From an uncultured Muribaculaceae bacterium (GTDB lineage: Bacteria > Bacteroidota > Bacteroidia > Bacteroidales > Muribaculaceae), in NCBI GenBank assembly GCA_910578035.1, contig CAJTOB010000077.1, forward strand, positions 1-8,708: a DNA stretch of 8,708 bases, written 5' to 3'. Shown here one piece after another: positions 1 to 6,067 of the stretch (within the stretch, counting starts at the first letter, position 1; every line of letters starts with the position of its first letter). The position numbers and the translations under genes were made by a program. The notes beneath the pieces are model-generated. The model made no database searches and had not been told where the DNA came from. It saw only the letters and a program-made list of their open reading frames with translations.

Positions 1-4
1 GTCA

Positions 5-63
5 GCCTATCAGCTCAAAAAAGCCCGTCAGCCCAACAGCCCGTCAGCCTATAAGCCCAACAA
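5..63. repeat. Degenerate 8-nt tandem array
   Basis: Read on the plus strand, this stretch splits into units starting with GCC or GCT: GCCTATCA (5-12), a longer divergent unit (13-22), GCCCGTCA (23-30), GCCCAACA (31-38), GCCCGTCA (39-46), GCCTATAA (47-54) and GCCCAACAA (55-63). The period is 8 nt, apart from the 10-nt unit at 13-22 and the 9-nt last unit, and two units are identical. The array runs up to the stop codon of the GH115 gene (65-67 on the minus strand) and continues to the window edge, so its full length is unknown. It is not coding in any frame I can support. Its style, a short fixed-period degenerate array touching a gene end, resembles the 7-nt arrays at 7311-7380 and 7755-7796, but the unit sequence is different. 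Confidence 0.7.
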
Positions 64-64
64 C

Positions 65-2644
65 TCAATACCGTCCGGGGCCGATGTAGGTGGGCTTGAG
101 GCCGCCCCAGTCGACGAGGATTCGCTGCACAATCAGGCCGGGATCGCCGCAGGTGATGGCGAGGCGGTGCTTTCCGGCGCTTTTATCGATGGCAAACGAA
201 GCCTCTGTGATTGTGGAATTGCGGATTACATCGTCTTTCCACGGCTTAGACTGCTCTTTCGGTATGAGATTCGACACAAAAGGCTTAGCGCCATCTACCG
301 ATATGCCGAAAGCGGCGTTAGCGCCCTTGTAGAGCGGGAAACGGGGCACGGTGTAGACAATCACCTTAACAGAATCAGCCTCGATTGCAGGCAGTTCATA
401 CTCCACACGCAAGGGGCAGTCTGTCCGCGAAGCATCTACCGTCGGCTGTGTGATTTCGCCGAGCTGGAGAGCCTGCCAGTCGAAGCCGATGCCATCGAGC
501 AGGCGCACATCGTGGTCGGCGCCGGCTACCACCTTCGAGAACGAGCCGACCGGCACAAACATGCAGTCTTCGAGGCGATAATCCTCGGCCACCGGGGCGA
601 GGTCTACAGGCTTTTCGCCGGCTCCGGGAGTCACGGTCATGTCGGGCATATTCTGATAGAGCGAGCATATGCCCGGGGGAATTGTCATCATGTGGTTCCA
701 CTTGCCGTCGAGCATGGTGTTATAGTGGTGGTTGAGGGCGTCGATACTGTCGGAGGCGGCAACGGCCTGCGCTGCGGCCCAGTTCGCCTCTGCAGGGCGT
801 CCTTCAGCAGCAAGCTCGTTGCTGAGCTGCGCCAGGAGGAACTTGCGGTTCATCTGGTTCGACGCCATCGCCTGATAGCCTATCATTTCGAAGAACGCCG
901 GCTGAAGGTCGGCCGGAAGAGCCTTATATAAATCATCGGCCAGGGTGGCAAGCGCCGTGTACTGCGCCAGGCGCGTCTGGGCGTCGTTGTAATATTTGAA
1001 GGAGAAGTCAGTACCGTCGAGGCTATAATACTCCGGTGCATCCCATATACGCTCCCAGCCCATTGCCTCGGGCTTGCGGCTCCAGGCAAGGCGATAATAC
1101 TCGTCGAGCAGACGCTTGAAATCGGCGCGGTACTTCTCGCCGAATACCGAACACATGAAATCGGTCTGATAATTGTTCACATTATTATATGAGAACTTGC
1201 CGAAATCCCAGGCCATGGAGAAGAAAAGCTGCATCGAAAGTTCCATCGGCTTGATATCGCCGACATTGAGCAGCCAGTAACGGTCGGCGCCGGTGTCGTA
1301 GGCCTTTTTCAACTCCTCGTACATGAGCATGGGCGCCGTAGTGCTTATCCAGAGATAATCGTGAGGCACACCGAGGTACGACACATGATAGTAAACTCCG
1401 GCACGACCCGAGCGCTTGCGGTCGCGGGGATTGCTGAGCATTTTGATGTAGCCGTAGTTGTCGTCGGGCCACACCAGAGTGATGTCGTCGGGCACCTCGA
1501 GACCGGCCTCGTAGAGAGTCTGAGCTTCCTTGTATGGCACAAAAATCTGCGGAATGGTCTCTACGGGCTTGTCGATATGCTTTGCAAGAATACCGCGCTG
1601 GTCCATGATGGCATTGTGCAGCACCTCGACCTTCTCCTCGGTGCTCATGTTGCCGCGCATGCCCTCGTCGTGAAGACCGCGCATTGCCATCGTATATATA
1701 TTGTCGTATTTTCCGGCCTCGGCCACACGGGCGTCGAGTTTGTTGTAGATAGTCTCGCGGTTGGTCTTATAGTTCCAGTCGCCGTCCTTGGCGCCATCCC
1801 ACTCAGCCTTCGATGCATTGTTGAACAGCAAGGGCTCGCAGTGCGAGGTCGTAATCATGATGCCATATTTATCGGCAACCACCTTGTTGTCGGCATGAGT
1901 ATAGAACGCATCCGAGCAAGTGTGCATGGCAGGCGCAAGCATATTGGCCTTCAGACGCAGAAGGAGCTCGCAGACCTTGGCATATGTGCGGGGGCCGATA
2001 TTGCCGACCTCGGGCTCAAAATTCTTGGCCGACCAGGGAGTGAGACCCCAGTCCTCGTCGTTGATAAAAATACCGCGATAGCGTATCGACGGCTCTTTCG
2101 ACAGATAGTCGGCCTTCACGAATAGACTGTCGTGCTTTTCGACAGGCACGTCGGCCCACCACGACCATGGCGACACGCCCATTTCCTCGCTCACCGAGAG
2201 AGCGCCGTAGGCCGCGCCGCGGGGGTCGCTGCCGACCACGAACAGAGCCTTCGGGCAGTCCTTGAAAGGCTTGTCGACACTCTTGATGATGTAAGTCTCG
2301 AAACCGCCATCGAGACCCGACAAATCGACGCCCGCCCTGGCAGCAAGCGCCTTCACCTTGGCATTCGAAGCCGTGCCTATTACAACAAGCGGCTTCTTGC
2401 CCGCTTTCTTGACAATCGCCGGACGGACACCGCTCACAGCCTCGACATCGCCGGCAAACATATCGGCCACGGTCGAGATTACGGCACGCTCGGCCGGCGC
2501 ATAAATTTCGGCTCCGACAAGAGGGAAGGCATCAGCGCCATCGGCAAAACTTATTTCAAAATCCGTGGCCGCCGACGCTCCAAGCGCACAAGCCGACACA
2601 GCAAAAACGGCAGAACATCGCCGCATAAAAGATGTAAGGTTCAT
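65..2644 (-). CDS. Secreted GH115 family alpha-glucuronidase
   Basis: Glycoside hydrolase of 859 residues. GH115 enzymes remove glucuronic or 4-O-methyl-glucuronic acid side chains from xylan, including internal ones, and some members act on other plant glycans. Order seen: signal peptide (about 1-25, cut near ASA/A; VSAC at 16-19 also fits a lipobox, so a lipoprotein is possible), an N-terminal alpha/beta region with VVIGT near 88-92, a barrel core starting at RYRGIFINDEDW (188-199), then HCEPLL (268-273), GLHDEGM (323-329), VWPDDNYGY (391-399), GVYYHVSYLG (416-425) and NVGDIKPMEL (460-469), a helical region, and a C-terminal beta-rich domain (about 690-859). These blocks and the length fit complete GH115 proteins. 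An upstream ATG at 2725 would give 886 residues, but it lies upstream of the promoter at 2674-2703 and would hide the signal peptide, so I chose 2644. The leader is A-rich without a Shine-Dalgarno. No SusC/SusD genes are visible, but the window ends just past the stop. The family call is confident; the exact glycan is not known. Confidence 0.9.
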   Translation of the reverse strand: MNLTSFMRRCSAVFAVSACALGASAATDFEISFADGADAFPLVGAEIYAPAERAVISTVADMFAGDVEAVSGVRPAIVKKAGKKPLVVIGTASNAKVKALAARAGVDLSGLDGGFETYIIKSVDKPFKDCPKALFVVGSDPRGAAYGALSVSEEMGVSPWSWWADVPVEKHDSLFVKADYLSKEPSIRYRGIFINDEDWGLTPWSAKNFEPEVGNIGPRTYAKVCELLLRLKANMLAPAMHTCSDAFYTHADNKVVADKYGIMITTSHCEPLLFNNASKAEWDGAKDGDWNYKTNRETIYNKLDARVAEAGKYDNIYTMAMRGLHDEGMRGNMSTEEKVEVLHNAIMDQRGILAKHIDKPVETIPQIFVPYKEAQTLYEAGLEVPDDITLVWPDDNYGYIKMLSNPRDRKRSGRAGVYYHVSYLGVPHDYLWISTTAPMLMYEELKKAYDTGADRYWLLNVGDIKPMELSMQLFFSMAWDFGKFSYNNVNNYQTDFMCSVFGEKYRADFKRLLDEYYRLAWSRKPEAMGWERIWDAPEYYSLDGTDFSFKYYNDAQTRLAQYTALATLADDLYKALPADLQPAFFEMIGYQAMASNQMNRKFLLAQLSNELAAEGRPAEANWAAAQAVAASDSIDALNHHYNTMLDGKWNHMMTIPPGICSLYQNMPDMTVTPGAGEKPVDLAPVAEDYRLEDCMFVPVGSFSKVVAGADHDVRLLDGIGFDWQALQLGEITQPTVDASRTDCPLRVEYELPAIEADSVKVIVYTVPRFPLYKGANAAFGISVDGAKPFVSNLIPKEQSKPWKDDVIRNSTITEASFAIDKSAGKHRLAITCGDPGLIVQRILVDWGGLKPTYIGPGRY

Positions 2645-2673
2645 ATTGCTAATCTGTGTGTGTTTTCTATCTG

Positions 2674-2703
2674 CAAATATAGATATTTCACCCACACAGA
2701 CAA
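2674..2703 (-). promoter_or_regulatory. Bacteroidetes -33/-7 promoter of the GH115 gene
   Basis: On the minus strand the box TATATTTG (plus-strand 2674-2681) matches the TAnnTTTG -7 consensus exactly. A TTG at 2701-2703 stands 19 bases upstream, at the usual -33 spacing. Transcription would start around 2668-2670, leaving a leader of about 25 A-rich bases before the ATG at 2644. The position inside the longer reading frame is the main argument against the upstream ATG at 2725. Confidence 0.75.
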
Positions 2704-2770
2704 TCGCCACAAGCGCATTTGGCACTCCGGCGCACTAAAACGGCAAAAACCGCAACAACCGAATCAGCCC

Positions 2771-2798
2771 TGCAGAGGCCTCGAGGCCCCTTTCTGCA
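2771..2798. other. GC-rich hairpin between divergent promoters
   Basis: TGCAGA (2771-2776) pairs with TCTGCA (2793-2798), enclosing the perfect 12-bp palindrome GGCCTCGAGGCC (2777-2788) and a CCTT bulge on the 3' side. It lies upstream of both promoters, so neither predicted transcript contains it. A role as a DNA-level site, such as a regulator binding site, is possible but unproven. It is not followed by a T-run in either direction, so I do not call it a terminator. Confidence 0.45.
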
Positions 2799-2876
2799 AA
2801 GAAAACCCGTCATGCCGTTTCACTCAAATATACCAATCACCGAAAATGACCACTCATACCCATTCGACCCCAATAA

Positions 2877-2908
2877 TTTGGCAAATTGAAACATAAACGG
2901 TATATTTG
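2877..2908 (+). promoter_or_regulatory. Bacteroidetes -33/-7 promoter of the exported-protein gene
   Basis: TTTG at 2877-2880 and TATATTTG at 2901-2908 are separated by 20 bases. Both boxes match the Bacteroidetes primary sigma consensus (TTTG and TAnnTTTG) exactly. The predicted start near 2913-2915 gives a leader of about 40 bases before the ATG at 2955, rich in A and C and without a Shine-Dalgarno. Confidence 0.8.
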
Positions 2909-2954
2909 CCATCAAAAGTAATACCACTAACCGAAAAACAAACCATTTTGACTT

Positions 2955-3656
2955 ATGAAGAAACTTCTACTTCTGGCCTCTTTAATCTCTCTCGTCCTGA
3001 ATATCAACGCCCGTGAGCCTCAGGAGGGCTGGAAACAGCTTGGCACAGGCACATTCTGCGACGACATGTTCTCTGCCATCAGCGAAAGCTTCCTCGACAC
3101 CTGGGAAGTGGAAATCGAAGAAAGCGAGGCGATGCCCGGTCTCTACCGTCTTGTAAATCCCTTTGGAAACGGCAAATGTCCTTATTTCGAAAATTCCTTC
3201 AACGGCAACGACCTCATAATCGATGCCACCGACCCCGAACACGTATGGATACCATTGCAGGAAATGGGCTTCTCGGCCGGCGACTGGGGCGAATTTTATA
3301 TATGCTGCTTCAACGGTCTGATGATTGCCTCCGAAGTTTTCACGCTCGAAGAGTTAATCGAATTTGAATGTGAATTCGGCAAACTCGCCGATGGCAGAAT
3401 CACATTCCCGCAGAACGAAGGCTACCGTCTCCAACCCGCTTTCTCCAACTATCTGGAAGGAACACCTGCCGATGGCAACACCCACGACAAATTCCTCGTC
3501 ACTCTGCCCACGTCTTCCGGCACAGGCAGCCTCGCCATCGAAGAGAACTCTCCTATCGAATACTACAACCTTCAGGGTATAAGAGTGGAAAATCCGACTT
3601 CGGGCTATTATATACGCCGTCAGGGCTCAAAATCTTCGAGAGTGCTCCTGCGCTAA
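2955..3656 (+). CDS. Exported protein of unknown function with T9SS tail
   Basis: A 233-residue protein I cannot assign to a named family. It begins with a clear signal peptide (MKKLLLLASLISLVLNINA, residues 1-19, AxA-like cut before R20), so it crosses the inner membrane by Sec. The mature part starts with WKQLGTGTFCDD (26-37) and has PGLYRLVNPFG (61-71), a pattern seen in uncharacterised secreted Bacteroidales proteins. Cysteines lie at 35, 75, 117, 118 and 139. The C-terminal part (about 201-233) reads IEYYNLQGIRV, then SGYYIRR and a basic end RVLLR, which fits a type A T9SS sorting domain. This suggests transport across the outer membrane and surface attachment or release, with the tail removed. 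It has its own promoter and appears monocistronic. There are no catalytic motifs that I recognise. The export prediction is stronger than anything that can be said about function. Confidence 0.85.
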   Translation: MKKLLLLASLISLVLNINAREPQEGWKQLGTGTFCDDMFSAISESFLDTWEVEIEESEAMPGLYRLVNPFGNGKCPYFENSFNGNDLIIDATDPEHVWIPLQEMGFSAGDWGEFYICCFNGLMIASEVFTLEELIEFECEFGKLADGRITFPQNEGYRLQPAFSNYLEGTPADGNTHDKFLVTLPTSSGTGSLAIEENSPIEYYNLQGIRVENPTSGYYIRRQGSKSSRVLLR

Positions 3657-3662
3657 TTCACA

Positions 3663-3681
3663 GCGATAAAAAGCTTTTCGC
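3663..3681 (+). terminator. Weak hairpin after the exported-protein gene
   Basis: GCGA-T-AAA (3663-3670) can pair with TTTTCGC (3675-3681) as a 7-bp stem with one bulged T and a 4-base loop, seven bases after the stop codon. No T-run follows directly; the next T-rich stretch is at about 3702-3719, inside the next promoter. Possible transcription end, weak support. Confidence 0.28.
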
Positions 3682-3689
3682 GCCATGCC

Positions 3690-3720
3690 TTTCACCTGAA
3701 ATTATTTTTTTGTATTTTTG
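3690..3720 (+). promoter_or_regulatory. Bacteroidetes promoter of the yqeY-like gene
   Basis: TATTTTTG at 3713-3720 matches the -7 consensus TAnnTTTG. TTTC at 3690-3693 is a one-mismatch -33 box 19 bases upstream. Transcription would begin near 3725, about 22 bases before the ATG at 3748. An in-frame TTG at 3718 lies inside the -7 box and so cannot be the start codon of this transcript. Confidence 0.65.
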
Positions 3721-3747
3721 CGGTCTGAAACAAAGTGTTACACTACA

Positions 3748-4197
3748 ATGAATCTTTATTCTCAAATAGAAGCCGATATCAAGGCCGCAATGCTGGCTAA
3801 AGACAAGGTGCGCCTGCAGGCTCTCCGCGGCATCAAGAAGGAATTTATCGAGGCCAAGACAGCTCCCGGCGCCAACGGCGAGCTCTCCGACGAGGCCGCA
3901 ATGAAAATACTGGTGAAGATGGCAAAACAGCGTCGCGAAAGCGCCTCAATCTATCAGGAGCAGAACCGCGCCGACCTCGCCGAGACCGAACTTGCCGAAC
4001 TCGCCGTTATTGAGACTTATCTGCCCAAGGCCCTCACCGACGAAGAACTCACCGAGGCCCTTAAGAAGATTATAGCCGAAACAGGCGCATCATCGCCTGC
4101 CGAAATGGGCAAAGTGATGGGCGTTGCCACAAAGGCCCTCGCCGGACGCGCCGACGGAAAGGCTATCTCAGCCAAAGTACGCGAACTTCTTTCTTAA
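3748..4197 (+). CDS. YqeY/GatB-like domain protein
   Basis: A 149-residue soluble protein of the YqeY family, which resembles the C-terminal tRNA-binding helical domain of the GatB subunit of Asp/Glu-tRNA amidotransferase but stands alone. Its physiological role is not well established. Family features seen from N to C: an amphipathic start with AAMLAKDKVRLQALRGIKKE (18-37), KMAKQRRESASIYQEQNR (62-79), DLAETELAELAVIETYLPKAL (80-100), and the C-terminal GKVMG (121-125) and GRADGKAIS (133-141) stretch. The length of about 150 is normal and the protein looks complete. The start is set at the ATG 3748 because it follows the promoter at a normal distance and gives the standard family N-terminus; the longer TTG-started frame overlaps the promoter. 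It lies 107 bases upstream of serS in the same direction, so partial co-transcription is possible. Confidence 0.92.
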   Translation: MNLYSQIEADIKAAMLAKDKVRLQALRGIKKEFIEAKTAPGANGELSDEAAMKILVKMAKQRRESASIYQEQNRADLAETELAELAVIETYLPKALTDEELTEALKKIIAETGASSPAEMGKVMGVATKALAGRADGKAISAKVRELLS

Positions 4198-4227
4198 CAC
4201 TATACTGCGGGTCGAGAAAGTATTGAG

Positions 4228-4280
4228 TTGAAAAAGTCGAGATAATAGATTCCTCTAAACTTTTCAATCTCTAAACTTTT
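4228..4280 (+). repeat. Spacer hairpin with 12-bp direct repeat
   Basis: The spacer between the yqeY-like gene and serS holds TTGAAAAAGT (4228-4237), which pairs with ACTTTTCAA (4259-4267) except for one extra A. It also holds a perfect direct repeat CTCTAAACTTTT at 4253-4264 and 4269-4280, offset by 16 bases. The second copy could compete with the first for the same upstream arm. It may be a terminator or a leader structure for serS. No convincing TAnnTTTG box was found in the spacer. Confidence 0.45.
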
Positions 4281-4304
4281 TAAACCCATTATCAAAAGAA
4301 AAAA

Positions 4305-5576
4305 ATGCTTACACTACAGCAGATAAAGGCCGACCCCAGATATATCATCGAGCGCCTGGCCGTGAAAGGCTTCGATGCCGAAAAACCGATTAATAGAGTG
4401 CTCGCGCTCGACGACCTGCGCCGCGGGCTCCAGCTTCGCAACGACAACGCCGCCGCCGACCTCAAACGCAAGGCCGAGGCCATCGGCAAGGCCATGAAAG
4501 AAGGCCGCCGCGAAGAGGCCGAAGCAGCCAAAGAAGCAGTGGCCGTGCTCAAGGAAGAGCAGAAAGCCATCGCCGAAGAGCTCGGCCGCACAGAAGATGC
4601 TATCCGCGAGGAGCTTCTCAACATTCCCAACATTCCCTGCGAAGCCGTACCCGCAGGACGCACCGCAGCCGACAACGTCGTAGAGCTCACCGGCGGCCCG
4701 ATGCCCGACCTCGGACCCGACGCCCTCGCACACTGGGACCTCGCCAAGAAATATAACCTCATCGACTTCGACCTTGGTGTGAAAATCACCGGTGCCGGCT
4801 TCCCCGTATATCTCGGCAAGGGCGCAAAACTGCAGCGCGCCCTTATCCAGTTCTTCCTCGACGAGGCTTCTGCAGCCGGCTACCTCGAAGTGCAGCCTCC
4901 CTATGTAGTGAACGAAGCTTCGGGCTACGGCACAGGCCAGCTCCCCGACAAGGAAGGCCAGATGTATCTGGTGAACCTCGACAAGCTCTATCTCATACCC
5001 ACCGCCGAGGTGCCTGTGACAAACCTCTACCGCGATGTCATCATTCCCTCCGACAAGCTCCCGATAAAGAACTGTGCTTACTCCGCCTGCTTCCGCCGCG
5101 AGGCCGGCAGCTATGGCAAGGACGTGCGCGGCCTCAACCGCCTGCACCAGTTCGACAAAGTAGAGATTGTTCGCATTGAGAAGCCCGAGAACAGCTACGC
5201 CGCCCTCGAGGAAATGAAAGCCCACGTACAGGGCCTGCTCGAAAAGCTCGGTCTGCCCTGGCACATTCTCCGTCTCTGTGGCGGCGACATGAGCTTCACT
5301 TCGGCCATCACTTTCGACTTCGAGGTCTACTCCGCAGCCCAGGGCCGCTGGCTCGAGGTTTCGTCGGTATCGAACTTCGAGACATACCAGGCCAACCGCC
5401 TCAAATGCCGCTTCCGTGGCGACGACAAGAAGACACACCTCTGCCATACCCTCAACGGCTCGGCCCTCGCCCTGCCCCGAATCATGGCCGCCATTCTGGA
5501 GAACAACCAGACTCCCGAAGGCATCGTTGTGCCCGAATGCCTGCGCAAATACACCGGATTCGACATCATCGACTAA
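4305..5576 (+). CDS. serS: Seryl-tRNA synthetase
   Basis: Class II aminoacyl-tRNA synthetase that charges tRNA-Ser with serine in the cytoplasm using ATP; it normally acts as a homodimer. The 423-residue length is typical. The N-terminal region (about 28-103) is an Ala/Glu/Lys/Arg-rich two-helix coiled-coil arm that would bind the long variable arm of tRNA-Ser. The catalytic domain follows: the motif 1 region around FFLDEASAAGYLEVQPPYVV (183-202), the serine-binding TAEVP (233-237), motif 2 with FRREAG (263-268) and RGLNRLHQFDKVE (275-287), and motif 3 HTLNGSALALPR (381-392) ending in ILENNQ (397-402). All key blocks are present without frameshift. The ATG at 4305 follows an A-rich leader (AAAAGAAAAAA) that replaces a Shine-Dalgarno and gives the standard MLTLQQIKADP start. 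A strong hairpin lies 24 bases after the stop. Confidence 0.98.
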   Translation: MLTLQQIKADPRYIIERLAVKGFDAEKPINRVLALDDLRRGLQLRNDNAAADLKRKAEAIGKAMKEGRREEAEAAKEAVAVLKEEQKAIAEELGRTEDAIREELLNIPNIPCEAVPAGRTAADNVVELTGGPMPDLGPDALAHWDLAKKYNLIDFDLGVKITGAGFPVYLGKGAKLQRALIQFFLDEASAAGYLEVQPPYVVNEASGYGTGQLPDKEGQMYLVNLDKLYLIPTAEVPVTNLYRDVIIPSDKLPIKNCAYSACFRREAGSYGKDVRGLNRLHQFDKVEIVRIEKPENSYAALEEMKAHVQGLLEKLGLPWHILRLCGGDMSFTSAITFDFEVYSAAQGRWLEVSSVSNFETYQANRLKCRFRGDDKKTHLCHTLNGSALALPRIMAAILENNQTPEGIVVPECLRKYTGFDIID

Positions 5577-5600
5577 CTTTGGCCCTCGGCCGATTGTTTC

Positions 5601-5632
5601 ATAAGATGCAGGCCGTATTGCCTGCATCTTAT
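5601..5632 (+). terminator. 13-bp perfect hairpin after serS
   Basis: ATAAGATGCAGGC (5601-5613) and GCCTGCATCTTAT (5620-5632) form a perfect 13-bp stem with the 6-base loop CGTATT, 24 bases after the serS stop and 18 bases before the rbfA start. The tail is AT-rich (CATATATAATTG) but lacks a real T-run. Candidate terminator or attenuator; alternatively an RNA processing or stability element between two co-transcribed genes. Confidence 0.55.
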
Positions 5633-5650
5633 CATATATAATTGTAATTT

Positions 5651-5986
5651 ATGGAATCAACACGCCAAGCCAAAATTTCGCGTCTGCTTCAGAAAGAACT
5701 CAGCGAGATATTCCGCCGCGAGACAGCCAAAACTCACGGCGTGATAGTGTCGGTAAGCGCTGTGCGCGTATCGCCCGACCTCTCAGTAGCAAAAGCATAC
5801 CTTTCGATTTTCCCTTCGGAAAAGGCCATGGAAGTGATGGAAAACATCGAGGCCTCGCGCCAGACCGTGCGCTACGAACTCGCCCAGATCGTGCGCCATC
5901 AGCTCCGCAAGGTGCCCGAACTCCAGTTCTACCTCGACGATAGCCTCGACTACATCGAAAACATCGATTCCCTTCTTTCGAAGTAA
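5651..5986 (+). CDS. rbfA: Ribosome-binding factor A
   Basis: Small KH-like protein that binds the 30S subunit and assists late maturation of 16S rRNA; in other bacteria it is needed for efficient processing and cold adaptation. At 111 residues it has normal length. Family features: a basic N-terminal helix (TRQAKISRLLQKELSEIFRR, 4-23), the signature strand AVRVSPDLSVAKAYLSIF (37-54), a helix with VRYELAQIVRHQL (73-85), and the closing block LRKVPELQFYLDDSLDYI (85-102) that matches the usual R-x-VPEL-x-F-x-x-D-x-S end. The ATG at 5651 gives the standard start; the leader is AT-rich without a Shine-Dalgarno. A box one mismatch from the -7 consensus (5637-5644) lies so close to the ATG that a transcript from it would be nearly leaderless, so I do not annotate it. 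The Lol-type permease gene begins 81 bases downstream. Confidence 0.96.
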   Translation: MESTRQAKISRLLQKELSEIFRRETAKTHGVIVSVSAVRVSPDLSVAKAYLSIFPSEKAMEVMENIEASRQTVRYELAQIVRHQLRKVPELQFYLDDSLDYIENIDSLLSK

Positions 5987-6008
5987 ATCGAGCGGGAGTT
6001 TAAAAAGT

Positions 6009-6052
6009 AAAAAGGTTGAAAAAGTTAACTTTCTCAACTTAAGCCCCTTTTT
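6009..6052 (+). terminator. Compound hairpin with T-run between rbfA and the permease gene
   Basis: An inner stem pairs GTTGAAAAAGTT (6015-6026) with AACTTTCTCAAC (6027-6038), with one mismatch (A6020/C6033); the innermost bases must open to form a loop. Alternatively AAAAAGG (6009-6015) pairs with CCTTTTT (6046-6052) as an outer stem ending in a five-T tract. The shape is like an intrinsic terminator, but the spacer is short and the next gene runs the same way, so partial read-through is likely. The GTTGAAAAAGT core is also present in the spacer upstream of serS. Confidence 0.5.
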
Positions 6053-6067
6053 CCCCGTCCTCAGCGA

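Larger units (their letters stand above)
2645..2954. other. Divergent intergenic region (310 bases)
   Basis: This gene-free region separates the minus-strand GH115 gene from the plus-strand exported-protein gene. It holds one Bacteroidetes-type promoter per direction (2674-2703 minus, 2877-2908 plus), an 8-bp inverted repeat around the minus promoter (2653-2660 and 2693-2700), and a hairpin with a 12-bp palindromic core (2771-2798). I see no small gene with a believable start and leader in the remaining sequence. Confidence 0.7.

Noticed and set aside
2645..2725. N-terminal extension of the GH115 gene to an ATG at 2725
   Set aside because: The extension covers the promoter at 2674-2703 and would place 27 residues before a normal signal peptide.
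167..2896. Three plus-strand open frames of 254 residues each within and beyond the GH115 gene
   Set aside because: They run antisense to the GH115 gene, have no promoter or plausible leader and no family features; the equal length is coincidence.
4314..5627. 437-residue open frame on the minus strand across serS
   Set aside because: It is antisense to a complete seryl-tRNA synthetase with all class II motifs. Long antisense frames are common in high-GC genes with biased codon use, and its product shows no recognisable family.
5637..5644. -7-like box TATAATTG before rbfA
   Set aside because: One mismatch to consensus, no -33 box at correct spacing, and it would give an almost leaderless transcript.
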